Source of the DNA: Pseudobacteriovorax antillogorgiicola | GTDB lineage: Bacteria > Bdellovibrionota_B > Oligoflexia > Oligoflexales > Oligoflexaceae | Reading direction: 5' to 3' | DNA length: 64,000 bases | Assembly (NCBI RefSeq): GCF_900177345.1 | Contig: NZ_FWZT01000032.1 | Coordinates: forward strand, 16,482-80,481 | Shown here: positions 16,553 through 27,000 of the stretch, piece after piece | Layout: each line of letters opens with the position of its first letter | Position numbering within the stretch: position 1 is the stretch's first letter | Made by a program: the position numbers and the translations under genes | The notes under the pieces: generated by a model | What the model was told of the DNA's origin: nothing | The model's input: the letters and a program-made list of their open reading frames with translations, nothing else | Databases searched by the model: none

Positions 16553-18075
16553 CATGCTGCTTGTTCGTCTCCAGGAGACGGTGTTGGAGCCTCTTCTTGG
16601 CCAAATACCTGTTTATGAAGGATCGTCCCCACATTTTTAATACCGCGCTCGCTATTTTCGACCTGTCTCGTCACATCATAATAATTATTGATCATCTCGT
16701 TCATGGTATCGAATCGGCGAATGATGTCTGAGATTTTCTGTGACATCTGACTTTGTTGATCTGTTTGCTGCTCGATCTGGCCATTGACTCGATGTACTAT
16801 CTGAACCATTTCAGTTGACTGCTGGAATAAGTCCGCAAACACCTTATTAAGCTCTGTGATTGCTTTCTTCTCAGTTTCAAGACTGCTTCTAGCGGTAGAA
16901 ATCAATGTAGTACAAGACGTAGAAACGTCTTCAAGACGCCCCGCAATGGCTTCCGAAATTTCACCGCTCAATGAAGCTAGGGTTCCCACCTCTTCAGCTA
17001 CTACAGAAAATCCCTTGCCATGCTCACCTGCCTTGGCTGCCTCAATTGAAGCATTCACCGACAACAGGTTGGTTTTGAATACAATTTGATCGATCATGGC
17101 AATTTTTTTCGAAATGTCGCCAACTGCCGAACTGAGCTGAGTAAGCTTGCTGAAATCATTAGAAAGCTGCTGATTGGAGTTGCCTAAGTCTTGCAGTCGA
17201 CTGCGACCCAAGTTTGCAAAGTTCTCCAGAGATTCAGAGGCACGATGGATTACACGCGAAAGCTCTTTCAGTTCACGGCTACCATCTTCAAGAGTTGATC
17301 CCAAACTGATGGCCTCTTTAGCATCGGATTGGTTGGAGGTGGAGTACTCCCGAAGATTGGCTCCGGTCTTCTGAATCTCGGTGGCTAGATCATGGAAGTT
17401 TTGAGATTCCTCTTGAAGGATTCCCATGGAACTGACTAGATTTTTGGAGATGATGTGGGCAGTGAAACGCAGCGCAACACCAACAAGAAGAGCACCCCCT
17501 ACTAACAGGCTAGCAAATAAAATAATCGTATTACGATTGCGCTTGGCAAAATCTTCTCTTGCGGCACCGACACGCTTCTCGCCCAACTTTCCGATTTCAC
17601 CAAGCAGATCGTTGTACTTTTCCTGCCAGGGCAGAAACTCTTCAAAGTATATCTTGATAGCTTCCTGCTGGTCCATAAATAGGGTTTCTAGGATTTTGGT
17701 GTCCAGTGGGCGAAGGTAGTCCTGGTCGATTTTGAGTAGCTCTGTGATGCGTTGTTTAAGTTGCTCGTCACTTGTGTTTTCTTGCAATTTGGTAAGGTTT
17801 TCGAGGTTGAGGTCATATGCCTCGATCTTTCTTTCAGAGTAGTAGCCAAGTCGATCAGGGTCGAGGAGCATAGCTTTCGTGGCATCATCTTGGATCAGCG
17901 ATGTGGGGAGTAAATGTTCTACATTTGACTTGAAAACTAGAGCCTCCTGAAGTTCTTTGCCGTTGTTACTGAGGTCTCTTGATACAACGATGGTGAGGGC
18001 CACAGTGATAACGGCTATCGGAACCATATTCAGATTAATCTTCTTCTTCAGATCCATACTTTTGAGTTTCACCAT
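16552..18075 (-). CDS. Methyl-accepting chemotaxis protein
   Basis: A 507-residue chemoreceptor: a transmembrane helix at about 16-35, a periplasmic helical domain of about 150 residues (four-helix-bundle ligand region), a second transmembrane helix at about 180-204, then a cytoplasmic signalling domain. The conserved tip reads [24 protein letters not shown], followed by [13 protein letters not shown], the CheA/CheW-contacting hairpin. The ligand is unknown. A TTG four codons upstream is also in frame; the ATG at 18075 is preferred though its ribosome site (GGGAA) is weak. The C-terminus has no NWETF-like CheR/CheB tether. Confidence 0.92.
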   Translation of the reverse strand: MVKLKSMDLKKKINLNMVPIAVITVALTIVVSRDLSNNGKELQEALVFKSNVEHLLPTSLIQDDATKAMLLDPDRLGYYSERKIEAYDLNLENLTKLQENTSDEQLKQRITELLKIDQDYLRPLDTKILETLFMDQQEAIKIYFEEFLPWQEKYNDLLGEIGKLGEKRVGAAREDFAKRNRNTIILFASLLVGGALLVGVALRFTAHIISKNLVSSMGILQEESQNFHDLATEIQKTGANLREYSTSNQSDAKEAISLGSTLEDGSRELKELSRVIHRASESLENFANLGRSRLQDLGNSNQQLSNDFSKLTQLSSAVGDISKKIAMIDQIVFKTNLLSVNASIEAAKAGEHGKGFSVVAEEVGTLASLSGEISEAIAGRLEDVSTSCTTLISTARSSLETEKKAITELNKVFADLFQQSTEMVQIVHRVNGQIEQQTDQQSQMSQKISDIIRRFDTMNEMINNYYDVTRQVENSERGIKNVGTILHKQVFGQEEAPTPSPGDEQAA

Positions 18076-18188
18076 TTCCCGTTCCAACCTATTTCAAAGT
18101 CGCCTTATAAGCGGCGTATCGGCAATGGGTTTCGTATCTCATGGGGAAACTTTGGAATCTCATTAAAATTACAAAGAAGTATGAGTTC

Positions 18189-19070
18189 TCAAGCTTCTGT
18201 TAATGCGTCCTTGGTAGCTTCAGCAATGAGTTTAGCTATCCGCTCCACTTTGATTGAGTCTACGTTGAAATCTGGCAATGAAAAATCCATGGGGTTATCG
18301 ACGGAAGCTACATAGTGCTTAGGCAAGTCTAGGGCAATGGCTGGGCACCGAGTCAGGTGGACATTCATTAGAAATGCAGAGTCGGCACAATAGGGGTCAT
18401 TTTCTACAAAATCGATAGATGCTCGATTGAGGCTGTCAATGATGGCTTTTTTAAGCCGCGGATGGGCGATTTCCCTAGCATCCTCATCCTGGGTAATCAC
18501 ATCGAAAAGGCGAAGATTATCTGGCGTGCGTGGCGCATCAGTAAACTGCTGACAGTAAGCCCTGAGCCCCTCGAATGAAACAGGTTTGGTTTCAATTTTA
18601 CCATCGTTCATTGGCGAAAAACTTGCCATCGTATGCATGTCAATAACAAAGCCATGGCGATCATTGATCACTTGATGCAGCTCTTCTAGTTTCTCTAAAC
18701 TTCGCTTGTGCATCCCTAAGAGGCGATCATTGAGCTGCTCTTGCAAGGTGGGAGGCAGGCACGGGCGTAAACAGTGGCTTAAAATTCGCCCCCCGTCCAC
18801 AATGGCCCTTGGGTACTGCCACTCAAGAACCATACTCGATATTCCGCGCTGTGCTAGCTGATGCCCAAGCTGATGAGCTAGCTGATCGGCACCCTTATCA
18901 CGTTCAATTTCCACGTATTGCTCAAATAAGTCCCAATGACTCTTGATCAATGGGTGATTCACAATCTCGGGAAACTGATCAAAAAACTCCTTGCCATCGG
19001 CGCTGTGGGGCGACACAACAAGAACGCTGTATTCTTCTGGGTTCGAACCATAACTAGTGCATTGGTACAT
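18189..19070 (-). CDS. N-formylglutamate amidohydrolase-like protein
   Basis: A 293-residue member of the FGase family (zinc-dependent, carboxypeptidase-like fold) that removes formyl from N-formylglutamate in histidine degradation. Supporting features are the N-terminal VVSPHSADGKEF (first metal histidine), the central LEWQYPRAIVDGGR, IDMHTM (second metal-binding histidine) and the C-terminal VHLTRCPAIALDLPK. No hut genes are present. It is instead transcribed away from a gamma-glutamylation operon, with 135 bases between the starts. I infer it may hydrolyse a gamma-glutamyl or N-acyl glutamate product of that pathway. Confidence 0.75.
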   Translation of the reverse strand: MYQCTSYGSNPEEYSVLVVSPHSADGKEFFDQFPEIVNHPLIKSHWDLFEQYVEIERDKGADQLAHQLGHQLAQRGISSMVLEWQYPRAIVDGGRILSHCLRPCLPPTLQEQLNDRLLGMHKRSLEKLEELHQVINDRHGFVIDMHTMASFSPMNDGKIETKPVSFEGLRAYCQQFTDAPRTPDNLRLFDVITQDEDAREIAHPRLKKAIIDSLNRASIDFVENDPYCADSAFLMNVHLTRCPAIALDLPKHYVASVDNPMDFSLPDFNVDSIKVERIAKLIAEATKDALTEA

Positions 19071-19118
19071 GGGTCTTCCTACGAGTGGTCTATTCTACGG
19101 CTTTCTTATATAACACAA

Positions 19119-19147
19119 TTGAAATTTTGTTCCTTTTACAAATTCAA
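19119..19147. promoter_or_regulatory. Imperfect dyad between divergent FGase-like and glutamine-synthetase-like genes
   Basis: TTGAAATTTTG and CAAATTCAA face each other across about nine bases, midway in the 135-bp gap between the divergent starts. It could be a shared operator. Confidence 0.35.
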
Positions 19148-19205
19148 TGTTAAGCTACCTAAGTCTTGATGCTTATGAAACTGCTACCGACGCGAATCTA
19201 TTGAA

Positions 19206-20579
19206 ATGAGGTCTAGTGTGTCTGAGCCGATCGATCCCAAGCTTTTAGAAAAGATAGAAAACACCCACCACAAAAAGGTCAAAGTAGCCATTGTCGATAT
19301 GGATGGAGTGCTTCGAGGAAAGTACATCCATAAGGAAAAATTTCTGTCGGCGATGAAGAGTGGCTTTGGGTTTTGTAACGTGGTCTTCGGCTGGGATGCC
19401 GCCGATGTCTGCTATGATAATGTTTCCTATGCGGGCTGGCATACAGGCTACCCAGACGCAGATGTTCGACTTGATCCAAAAACCTTCCGCACCATTCCTT
19501 GGGAAGATCACGTGCCCTTTTTTCTGGGGGAGTTCGTCGACGATCAAGATCAACCTTTAGGGGTATGCCCTAGACAGCTATTGAAGAAGGTCTGTGCCCG
19601 GGCCGAGACTATGGGCTTCAAGCCTCGGTTTGGGGTCGAGTACGAGTGGTTTAACTTTGACGAGACTCCCGATAGCCTGCACAGCAAGGACTTTAGGGGG
19701 ATGAAGCCACTGACACCTGGAATGTTCGGTTACTCAGCACTACGGTCCAGCTATGCCAGCCCCTATTTTCACGATCTTATGGATCTTCTTGAAGAGTTCG
19801 ACGTTCCTCTTGAGGGGCTTCATACGGAGACGGGGCCTGGAGTCTATGAAGCTGCAATCATGAACTGTGATGCCGCAACCCAGGGTGATCGCGCCATACT
19901 CTTCAAGACAGCTGTGAAAGAGATTGCTTACCGACATAATATTTTACCCACGTTCATGGCTCGTTGGAATACCGAACTACCAGGCAGTAGCGGTCATATT
20001 CATCAGAGTCTCTGGGACGACGATCGCAATCTTTTCTTTGATGCGAATGACGATGCACGGATGAGCCCCTTATTTAAGCACTATCTCGCTGGCCAAATAA
20101 AGCTTCTACCCGAAATTTTGCCGATGTTTGCACCGACTATGAACAGCTACAAACGGTTGGTGGAAGGGTTCTGGGCACCGACGCGGGCCAACTGGGGAAT
20201 CGACAATCGTACGGTTGCCTTTCGTGTGATACCAGGCAGTGCAAAAAGTTGCCGGGTAGAAGCTCGGGTAGGGGGAGCGGATATGAACCCATACTTGTCA
20301 ATCGCTGCAAGCTTGGCTGCCGGGCTGTATGGTATTGAGCATAAGCTCGAACTCGATAGCGACCCCATTCGTGGCAATGGGTACAACAGCGAGGCCGGGA
20401 CGGCCTTGGCTAGCAATTTGGAGCAGGCAGCTCAGCTCATGGGACGCTCAGAAATTGCTAGTGAACTGTTCGGTGCACCGTTTGTTGAGCATTTTGTGAA
20501 TACCCGGCTTTGGGAGTGGCGCCAAGCCCAGCAGGCTGTTACTGACTGGGAGCTGAAACGTTACTTTGAAATCATTTAG
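19206..20579 (+). CDS. Glutamine-synthetase-like gamma-glutamyl-amine ligase (PuuA/GlnA4 type)
   Basis: A glutamine synthetase superfamily member of 457 residues, without the N-terminal sequence of true GlnA. The ligase core shows FGVEYEWF, GVYEAAI, GSSGHIHQSLWD and NSYKRLVEGFWAPTRANWGIDNRTVAFRV, then RVEARVGGADMNPYLSIAA, the nucleotide and metal site. The adenylylation region of GlnA is not recognisable. Such enzymes ATP-dependently couple glutamate to amines (putrescine, ethanolamine, isopropylamine). The downstream ADH and ALDH genes point to an amino-alcohol substrate. The ATG at 19206 has no ribosome site; a GTG at 19218 follows TGAGGT and may be the true start. Confidence 0.8.
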   Translation: MRSSVSEPIDPKLLEKIENTHHKKVKVAIVDMDGVLRGKYIHKEKFLSAMKSGFGFCNVVFGWDAADVCYDNVSYAGWHTGYPDADVRLDPKTFRTIPWEDHVPFFLGEFVDDQDQPLGVCPRQLLKKVCARAETMGFKPRFGVEYEWFNFDETPDSLHSKDFRGMKPLTPGMFGYSALRSSYASPYFHDLMDLLEEFDVPLEGLHTETGPGVYEAAIMNCDAATQGDRAILFKTAVKEIAYRHNILPTFMARWNTELPGSSGHIHQSLWDDDRNLFFDANDDARMSPLFKHYLAGQIKLLPEILPMFAPTMNSYKRLVEGFWAPTRANWGIDNRTVAFRVIPGSAKSCRVEARVGGADMNPYLSIAASLAAGLYGIEHKLELDSDPIRGNGYNSEAGTALASNLEQAAQLMGRSEIASELFGAPFVEHFVNTRLWEWRQAQQAVTDWELKRYFEII

Positions 20580-20593
20580 AGCGGATTCAATCG

Positions 20594-21718
20594 ATGATTA
20601 CACAATTTAATTTTCCGACTACGGTCCGCTTCGGTTCTGGGGCTATTGCTGAGCTACCAGCTTCATTGCTCGATCGTTTTCAAAGACCACTGATCGTTAC
20701 AGATAGAGTGATTGCAAAACTACCTTTTCTTGTGGACACCTGCGCTCAATTGAAAGAGAGAGGATTTTCTGTTGAGGTGTATTCAGATATGGGTGGCAAC
20801 CCCGTTGAGTCAGATGTCACGGGTGGTGTCGACGCCTTCAAAAAGTACCAGGCGGATTGCATTGTGATGATTGGTGGGGGAGCAACCATGGATGTAGGGA
20901 AGGCTATTGCCTTGATGGCCAATCATCCAGGTGCGCTTTTCGACTACGAAGATGGGAAGCCTGACGCACGCCCTTCAAATGAAGCATTTCCCTTCATGGT
21001 AGCAGTGCCTACAACTGCTGGAACAGGTAGCGAAGTGGGCCGAAGTTCGGTCATTTCAGATAATGTATCCAAGGCTAAAAAAATCATTTTTTCCCCAAAA
21101 ATGTTGCCGGACTTAGTGATTGCCGATCCTGCACTTACTCTGGGACTTCCGCCGGGTGTAACCGCTGCTACGGGCATTGATGCCCTGACTCACCTCTTGG
21201 AGGCATATCTCGCTCAAGGTTTTCACCCTATGTGCGATGGGATTGCTTTAGAAGGCATTCGTCTGGTGAGCAAGAGCCTTAGTAAAGCTTTTCATAACCC
21301 TTCGGATATTAATGCCAGGCAGGATATGCTAGCTGCATCAATGATGGGAGCAGTTGCCTTTCAAAAAGGTCTTGGGTTGAATCACTCCTGCGCTCACGCC
21401 TTATCAACTGTTTTCGATACCCATCACGGTCTCGCGAATGCAATGATGCTTGAGGCGTGCATGAGCTTTAATCAAACTGCTGTGCCAGAGAAGTTTGAAA
21501 CTTTAGCTCAGGTGGTATCTAGGGCATCTGGAGATGATTTTATTCAATGGCTGAAGGAGCTAAAGGACGATCTTCAGATTCCTGCGGGATTGGCGAAGCT
21601 AGATATTCAAGTCAACGATCGCCTACTAGATGTGGCTGAGGCTGATATTTGCCACCCACTGGGGCCAAGACCTGTGAGCCGTCAAGATTTTAAACAGCTT
21701 TTTGAAGCATCCATGTAA
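20594..21718 (+). CDS. Iron-containing alcohol dehydrogenase
   Basis: A 374-residue group III alcohol dehydrogenase. It has the NAD-binding GGGATMDVGKAIA and PTTAGTGSEVGRSSVI. The metal ligands are Asp in GIDALTHLLEAY with the following His, and His in GLNHSCAHALSTVFDTHHGLANA. It is probably NAD-dependent and oxidises a primary alcohol to an aldehyde, or the reverse. It lies 14 bases after the ligase gene and 10 bases before the aldehyde dehydrogenase, so the three enzymes are likely made together. I infer the substrate to be the hydroxyl end of a gamma-glutamylated amino alcohol. Confidence 0.88.
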   Translation: MITQFNFPTTVRFGSGAIAELPASLLDRFQRPLIVTDRVIAKLPFLVDTCAQLKERGFSVEVYSDMGGNPVESDVTGGVDAFKKYQADCIVMIGGGATMDVGKAIALMANHPGALFDYEDGKPDARPSNEAFPFMVAVPTTAGTGSEVGRSSVISDNVSKAKKIIFSPKMLPDLVIADPALTLGLPPGVTAATGIDALTHLLEAYLAQGFHPMCDGIALEGIRLVSKSLSKAFHNPSDINARQDMLAASMMGAVAFQKGLGLNHSCAHALSTVFDTHHGLANAMMLEACMSFNQTAVPEKFETLAQVVSRASGDDFIQWLKELKDDLQIPAGLAKLDIQVNDRLLDVAEADICHPLGPRPVSRQDFKQLFEASM

Positions 21719-21728
21719 GGATATTCCG

Positions 21729-23093
21729 ATGTTAAGTGTAATTAATCCCGCAACGGAAGAATTAATAAAACAGCTGGTAACTGATACCCAAGAATCCATT
21801 GGCAGTAAGTACCAGCTTTGTCGCCAGGCTCAAATTTCCTGGGGGCAGGTGGCCATTGAAGAGCGAAAAGAGATTATCGAGAAATTTAGGGTTCTACTTC
21901 AAGACAACGCTGATGCTTGCGCACGGGACACAAGTCTTGAAACTGGAAGGCCAGTTCATCAGGTTCGCAATGAAATCAAGGCGACTGATGCACGGTTGAT
22001 TTATTTTAATGAGACCATTGAAGAAGTCATCAAGACCCAAGAGGTGTATCGTGATGAAACTGTGCGGGAGATGGTTTCCTGGGAACCGCTCGGAGTTATA
22101 GCTAATATTTCGGCATGGAACTATCCATATTTTGTTGGTACCAATGTATTTGTGCCAGCACTTTTAGCTGGCAATGGAGTGCTTTATAAACCGTCTGAAT
22201 ACGCTTCACTTACAGGCCAGAGGCTTGTGGAGTTGATGTTGCAAGCGGGGCTTCCTGAAAATGTTATGACTCCTGTTATCGGTGATGGTCAGGTGGGTGC
22301 TATGCTCATGGAGCAAAAGATCGATGGAGTCTTTTTCACCGGTTCCCACGACACAGGGCGGAAGATCAATGAGGAAGTGGCATCTCGTCTGGTCAAGGTG
22401 GGATTCGAACTGGGTGGTAAGGACCCATGCTATGTTACCGAAGACGTTGATGTTTCTCAGGCAGCTGCAGCTGTGGCAGATGGAGCTTTCTATAACTGCG
22501 GGCAAAGTTGCTGTGCAGTTGAACGGGTTTATGTCCATGAAAAAATCTATGATGGTTTCGTAGCTGCATTTATCGAGGCGGTCGAAGGGTTTAAGGTGGG
22601 TAAACCTGAAGACCCGAGTACCTACCTCGGGCCCCTAACCCGCAAGGAGCAGATCGAGGTTCTTAACAATCAGATCGCGGATGCGGTGAAACAGGGGGCG
22701 ACTCTTCAAGTTGGTGGCAACCCAACGGAGGGCGTAGGCTATTATTTTGAGCCAACGGTATTAACTGAGGCTAACCATCAAATGAAGCTCATGGTAGAGG
22801 AAAGCTTCGGGCCGATCATCGGAATTCAGAAGGTGAGTTCCGACCAAGAGGCAGTGGAGTTAATGAATGATACTGACTATGGTTTGACAGCATCGGTTTA
22901 TTGCAGAAATTTGGATCGTGCCCGAAATATCATGTTTCACGTCCACGCAGGAACTGTATATACAAACTGCTGTGATCGGGTGAGTCCTTACACACCGTGG
23001 TCTGGCCGGGGCCATTCAGGACTAGGCTCAACTCTGGGGCGGATGGGGCTGGAAACTTTCCTTCAACCAAAGGCTTGGCATATCAAACCTTAG
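21729..23093 (+). CDS. NAD(P)-dependent aldehyde dehydrogenase
   Basis: A 454-residue ALDH superfamily enzyme. Visible motifs are ISAWNYPYFVG with the catalytic Asn, the NAD-binding FTGSHDTGRKI, the general base in GFELGGKDPCYV and the nucleophile Cys in NCGQSCCAVERVYV. Asparagine and glutamate positions fit active members. The frame opens at 21702, but the ATG at 21729 follows AAGGA by seven bases. It should oxidise the aldehyde made by the preceding alcohol dehydrogenase to an acid. Its end overlaps the convergent response regulator gene by 4 bases. Confidence 0.9.
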   Translation: MLSVINPATEELIKQLVTDTQESIGSKYQLCRQAQISWGQVAIEERKEIIEKFRVLLQDNADACARDTSLETGRPVHQVRNEIKATDARLIYFNETIEEVIKTQEVYRDETVREMVSWEPLGVIANISAWNYPYFVGTNVFVPALLAGNGVLYKPSEYASLTGQRLVELMLQAGLPENVMTPVIGDGQVGAMLMEQKIDGVFFTGSHDTGRKINEEVASRLVKVGFELGGKDPCYVTEDVDVSQAAAAVADGAFYNCGQSCCAVERVYVHEKIYDGFVAAFIEAVEGFKVGKPEDPSTYLGPLTRKEQIEVLNNQIADAVKQGATLQVGGNPTEGVGYYFEPTVLTEANHQMKLMVEESFGPIIGIQKVSSDQEAVELMNDTDYGLTASVYCRNLDRARNIMFHVHAGTVYTNCCDRVSPYTPWSGRGHSGLGSTLGRMGLETFLQPKAWHIKP

Positions 23094-23734
23094 CTAATTT
23101 TCAGCATCTTTGATTTTGATGTGTAAGAGGAGTACTCCACATCGGAGGCGTCAAGGGTTTGGATCTTCGCCACCAGGTCCTTGATACGCTCCAAGGCTTG
23201 CAACGTGCGGTTGAACTTTGTCTCATCAAACTTAGAAAAGTCAGAGCCCAAATTGCCATAGGCAATGGCTAAGGGGTTATTGATTTCGTGATTGTAGGTA
23301 ACAATCATCGCATTAATCGCTTCGATCTTTTGGGACTTGGCAGACTCTTCTGCAAGGACTTTGAGTTTGAGCTGGGTGTTGATCCGCTGCAAGGCTATTT
23401 TGAATGAAATCTGCTTAAGTATGTAGTCGTTCGCCCCTTTTTCAAATGAGCTTATGATCGTATCTGGGTCTTCTTCTGCAGTAACCATGATGATTGGTAG
23501 CTGAATCGAGGTAAAGGTTTTGCGAACTTCATCAAGAACTTCGTGACCATCGATTCCGGGCATATTAAGATCAAGCAAAACCAGGTCGATCTTCGAAGAG
23601 TCAATTATTTTTAGCGCGTCGCTACCGCTGGACGCTTCGATCACCTCATACTCTTTTTTTAGGAGTCGGGCCTTCATCATGCCACGCTGGATCTCGTTGT
23701 CGTCTACCACCAGTATTACTGGATTTTCTGCCAT
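23090..23734 (-). CDS. Response regulator with orphan histidine-kinase dimerisation domain
   Basis: Residues 1-125 are an intact receiver domain: DD at 12-13, the phosphorylation site Asp in LVLLDLNMPG, Thr in IIMVTAEE and a Lys near KQIS. A coiled coil and a HisKA-like segment (NAMIVTYNHEINNPLAIAYGN, with H-E-I-N-N-P) follow. No HATPase domain follows; the protein ends at 214 residues. It may dimerise and act as a phosphorelay intermediate or as a regulator of a partner kinase. The frame looks intact, so truncation is not proven. It converges on the ALDH gene with a 4-base overlap. Confidence 0.75.
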   Translation of the reverse strand: MAENPVILVVDDNEIQRGMMKARLLKKEYEVIEASSGSDALKIIDSSKIDLVLLDLNMPGIDGHEVLDEVRKTFTSIQLPIIMVTAEEDPDTIISSFEKGANDYILKQISFKIALQRINTQLKLKVLAEESAKSQKIEAINAMIVTYNHEINNPLAIAYGNLGSDFSKFDETKFNRTLQALERIKDLVAKIQTLDASDVEYSSYTSKSKMLKIS

Positions 23735-24004
23735 GCTGATCCCTTACAAGTTTTTCGCTGCCGAGTTTAAACCCGCGTATCCTAACAATCGGGTATCTTG
23801 GCTGAACTCTGACTTACCATTCCGTAAGATGTATTCATGACATCGGTTCGTCAGTTCACGACTTGAGATCTTGATTTAATGCACTGTAATTAATGGATTT
23901 AATGTTTTGGTAAAGACCTTCAAGGTAGCGCAAGCTCCTTGTAAAATGTCCGTAGACCACGTAGCTGTCGGTTTGTTACCTTGGGGGACATAGGAGGGAG
24001 TAGA

Positions 24005-27000
24005 TTGACTGTCGTTGTTGTAGCAGAAAAGCCTTCGGTGGCTCGCGATATTGCAAAGGTCTTGGGTGCCGATCAGAAAAGAGATGGATATTGGGAAGGT
24101 TCAAACTACCAGGTTACTTGGGCGCTAGGACACCTTGTCCGTGTTGCGGAGCCCCACGAGATTGACCCTCGATGGAAGGAGTGGCGTCGCGATACCCTAC
24201 CGATGATTCCTGAGCGTTGGCCACTCCTCGGTAATCCAAAAACTAAAAGTCAATTGGAGGTGGTAACGCGCTTACTTGGCAGCAGTGAGCGCGTGGTGTG
24301 TGCCACAGATGCTGGGCGCGAAGGAGAGCTGATCTTTCGCTATATTATCGAGAAGGCGTCTTGTCGAAAGCCAATGCAGCGCCTTTGGATTTCTTCACTC
24401 ACTCCTGAAGCGATTCGCACAGGATTCGAGAGGCTACGTCCCGTCAAAGACTACGACTCACTGGCAGATGCAGCACGGGGACGGAGCCGCGCTGATTGGC
24501 TAGTGGGGATGAACCTGTCACGGGCCTACTCCTTGTGTTTTGGCGATAGCTTCTCAGTGGGCCGTGTTCAAACACCGACCCTGTCGATTTTAGCGCAGCG
24601 TGAGCTAGACATTCAAAATTTTGTCCCAGAGGATTACCGAGAAATTCAAGGGGTGTTTCGGGGCCACGGACAGAGGGAAGAGTTCACTGCGATGCTCTTC
24701 GATCTCAAAAGCAAAAAAGCCAAGCGCTTCAAGGATGATGATAAAATTCTTAAAGCTGTTCTGGAAGAGTTAAAGGGTGATCGCTATCAAGTTGAAAAGG
24801 TCGAAGAAAAGACGATTCAGCTAGAACCCCCCTTGCTTTTTGATTTGACTGAACTGCAAAGACACTGCAATCGGCTTTATGGGTTTCAATCTCAGAAAAC
24901 TTTGGATATCGCTCAGTCACTATACGAGAATCTAAAGCTCATTAGCTATCCAAGAACAGACTCTAGATATCTATCGAGAGATATGACTAGCGGGCTGCCC
25001 CGGATTGTGCAATCGATCCGTGAGCCTTATGATGATCAGATTCAGGAAGACACGGGAAATAGACCACTTGGGTCACGCTATATCAATGACGGTCGCGTTA
25101 CTGATCACCATGCGATTATCCCTACCGGAGTCCTTTCATCCCGCATGAGTCAAGACCAGGCTAACGTGTTTGATGCCATCTGTAGACGCTTTCTTATGGC
25201 TTGGCAAAAACCGTATCGCTATGCCAGTACCAACGTCTTGGTGAAGGGCCATGAGCATCAAGATAATGTATTTCAAGCTCGGGGAAAAAAGCAGCTGGAG
25301 CGCGGCTGGAAATCCCTGGAAACGGGGAAGGGGAACGACAAAGATCGTTTCCTGCCATCGTATCTACAAGCAGACCTGGCGGTTGATCTTGCATCGTTGC
25401 AAGAACTCAAGAAGCAAACTCAAGCACCACCAAGGCTTACCGATGCTAGTTTGCTCACAGCTATGGAAACAGCTGGTCGTCAGTTGAATGATAAGGAGCT
25501 TTCCGCCGCTATGAAAGAGCGGGGCTTGGGAACACCGGCTACCCGTAGCTCGATCATTGAAACTTTGATTCAGCGCCAATATTTGGTGCGCGAGGGTAAG
25601 CAGTTTCACGTCAGCAGAAAGGGCTTGCGGTTGATCGAGCTGGTTCATGATGATGTCAAAAGCCCAAAAATGACAGGAGAATGGGAATTTACCCTGCGGC
25701 AAGTTCAAGACGGTAAAATATCTTTGAAGCAGTTTTCCCAGGATATCCAGTCTTTTGTTAGCAAGGCAGTTGCAAAAGTGCTTGAACAGGCGCCGGCTCG
25801 CCCCTCGACGCAGATTCCAGCTATGGCTGGGGCATCTTCAGACTTAAAAATTGGACAAGAAGTGATTCGACATAAAACCCCCGCCGCAGAGCTTCGCCCT
25901 CTGCTTAAAAAGATTTTCGGCTTTGAACGCTTTCGGCCATATCAAGAGGATGTTTGCAGAGACATCGTTAGAGGTCGAGATGCTCTACTCGTGATGCCAA
26001 CGGGGGCGGGAAAGTCACTTTGCTATCAGCTTCCAGGAATGGCGCTTGGCGGAACCACTGTGGTGATTAGCCCTTTGATTGCATTAATGGACGATCAGGT
26101 GGAGAAGTTACAAGCAACTGGCTTGAGGGCAGAAGCCATTCACTCTGGTAAAGGACGTCAAAGGTCTAGGGAAATCTGCCGGGAGTATCTGGAAGGTCAG
26201 CTTGATTTCCTTTACATTGCTCCAGAGCGGTTAGGTGTCCCTGGTTTTGTACCACTTTTGGGAAAACGAAAGCCCACATTGGTAGCTATCGATGAGGCTC
26301 ACTGTATCTCTCAATGGGGCCATGACTTTCGCCCTGACTATCGCATGTTGAAAGAGCGACTTGAACCTTTGAGGCCTTCTGTGATCGTTGCGATGACCGC
26401 GACAGCAACACCTCGTGTTCAGAAAGATATTGTCGATCAGCTTGGTCTTGTGGAAGCTAGTATTCATAGTCATGGCTTTCGCAGGACCAATATCGCCATT
26501 GAAAGTGTTGAAGTCAGTCGACCGCAGCGGGTCGAGGTGATCAGGAAGCTCTTGAGTAAGGAGCAGCATAGGCCAGCGATTGTTTATGCCCCCACGCGCA
26601 AGCAGGCCGAGGAGTGTGCTGCAAAGCTAGGGCAAGGAGCGCAGATCTATCATGCTGGAATGTCTGCCGAGCGACGCGCCCAGGTGCAACGAGACTTCCT
26701 TGAAAACAAAGTTGATGTCATGGTCGCGACAATTGCTTTTGGAATGGGAATAGATAAGCCCGATGTTCGGATGGTGATCCATATGGCGTTTCCTGGAAGC
26801 ATGGAGGGCTACTACCAAGAAATCGGTCGTGCGGGGCGGGATGGGAACCTGTCCCGAGCTGTGATGTTCTTCTCATTTGGCGACTTTAAGACTCACGAGT
26901 TTTTTCACAAGAAAAATTATCCCGAACGGATTGATTTGAAGGCTGTCCTAAAACAAATCCCTGATGCAGGTATCGAGCGAACAATGCTAAGACCTCCGGT

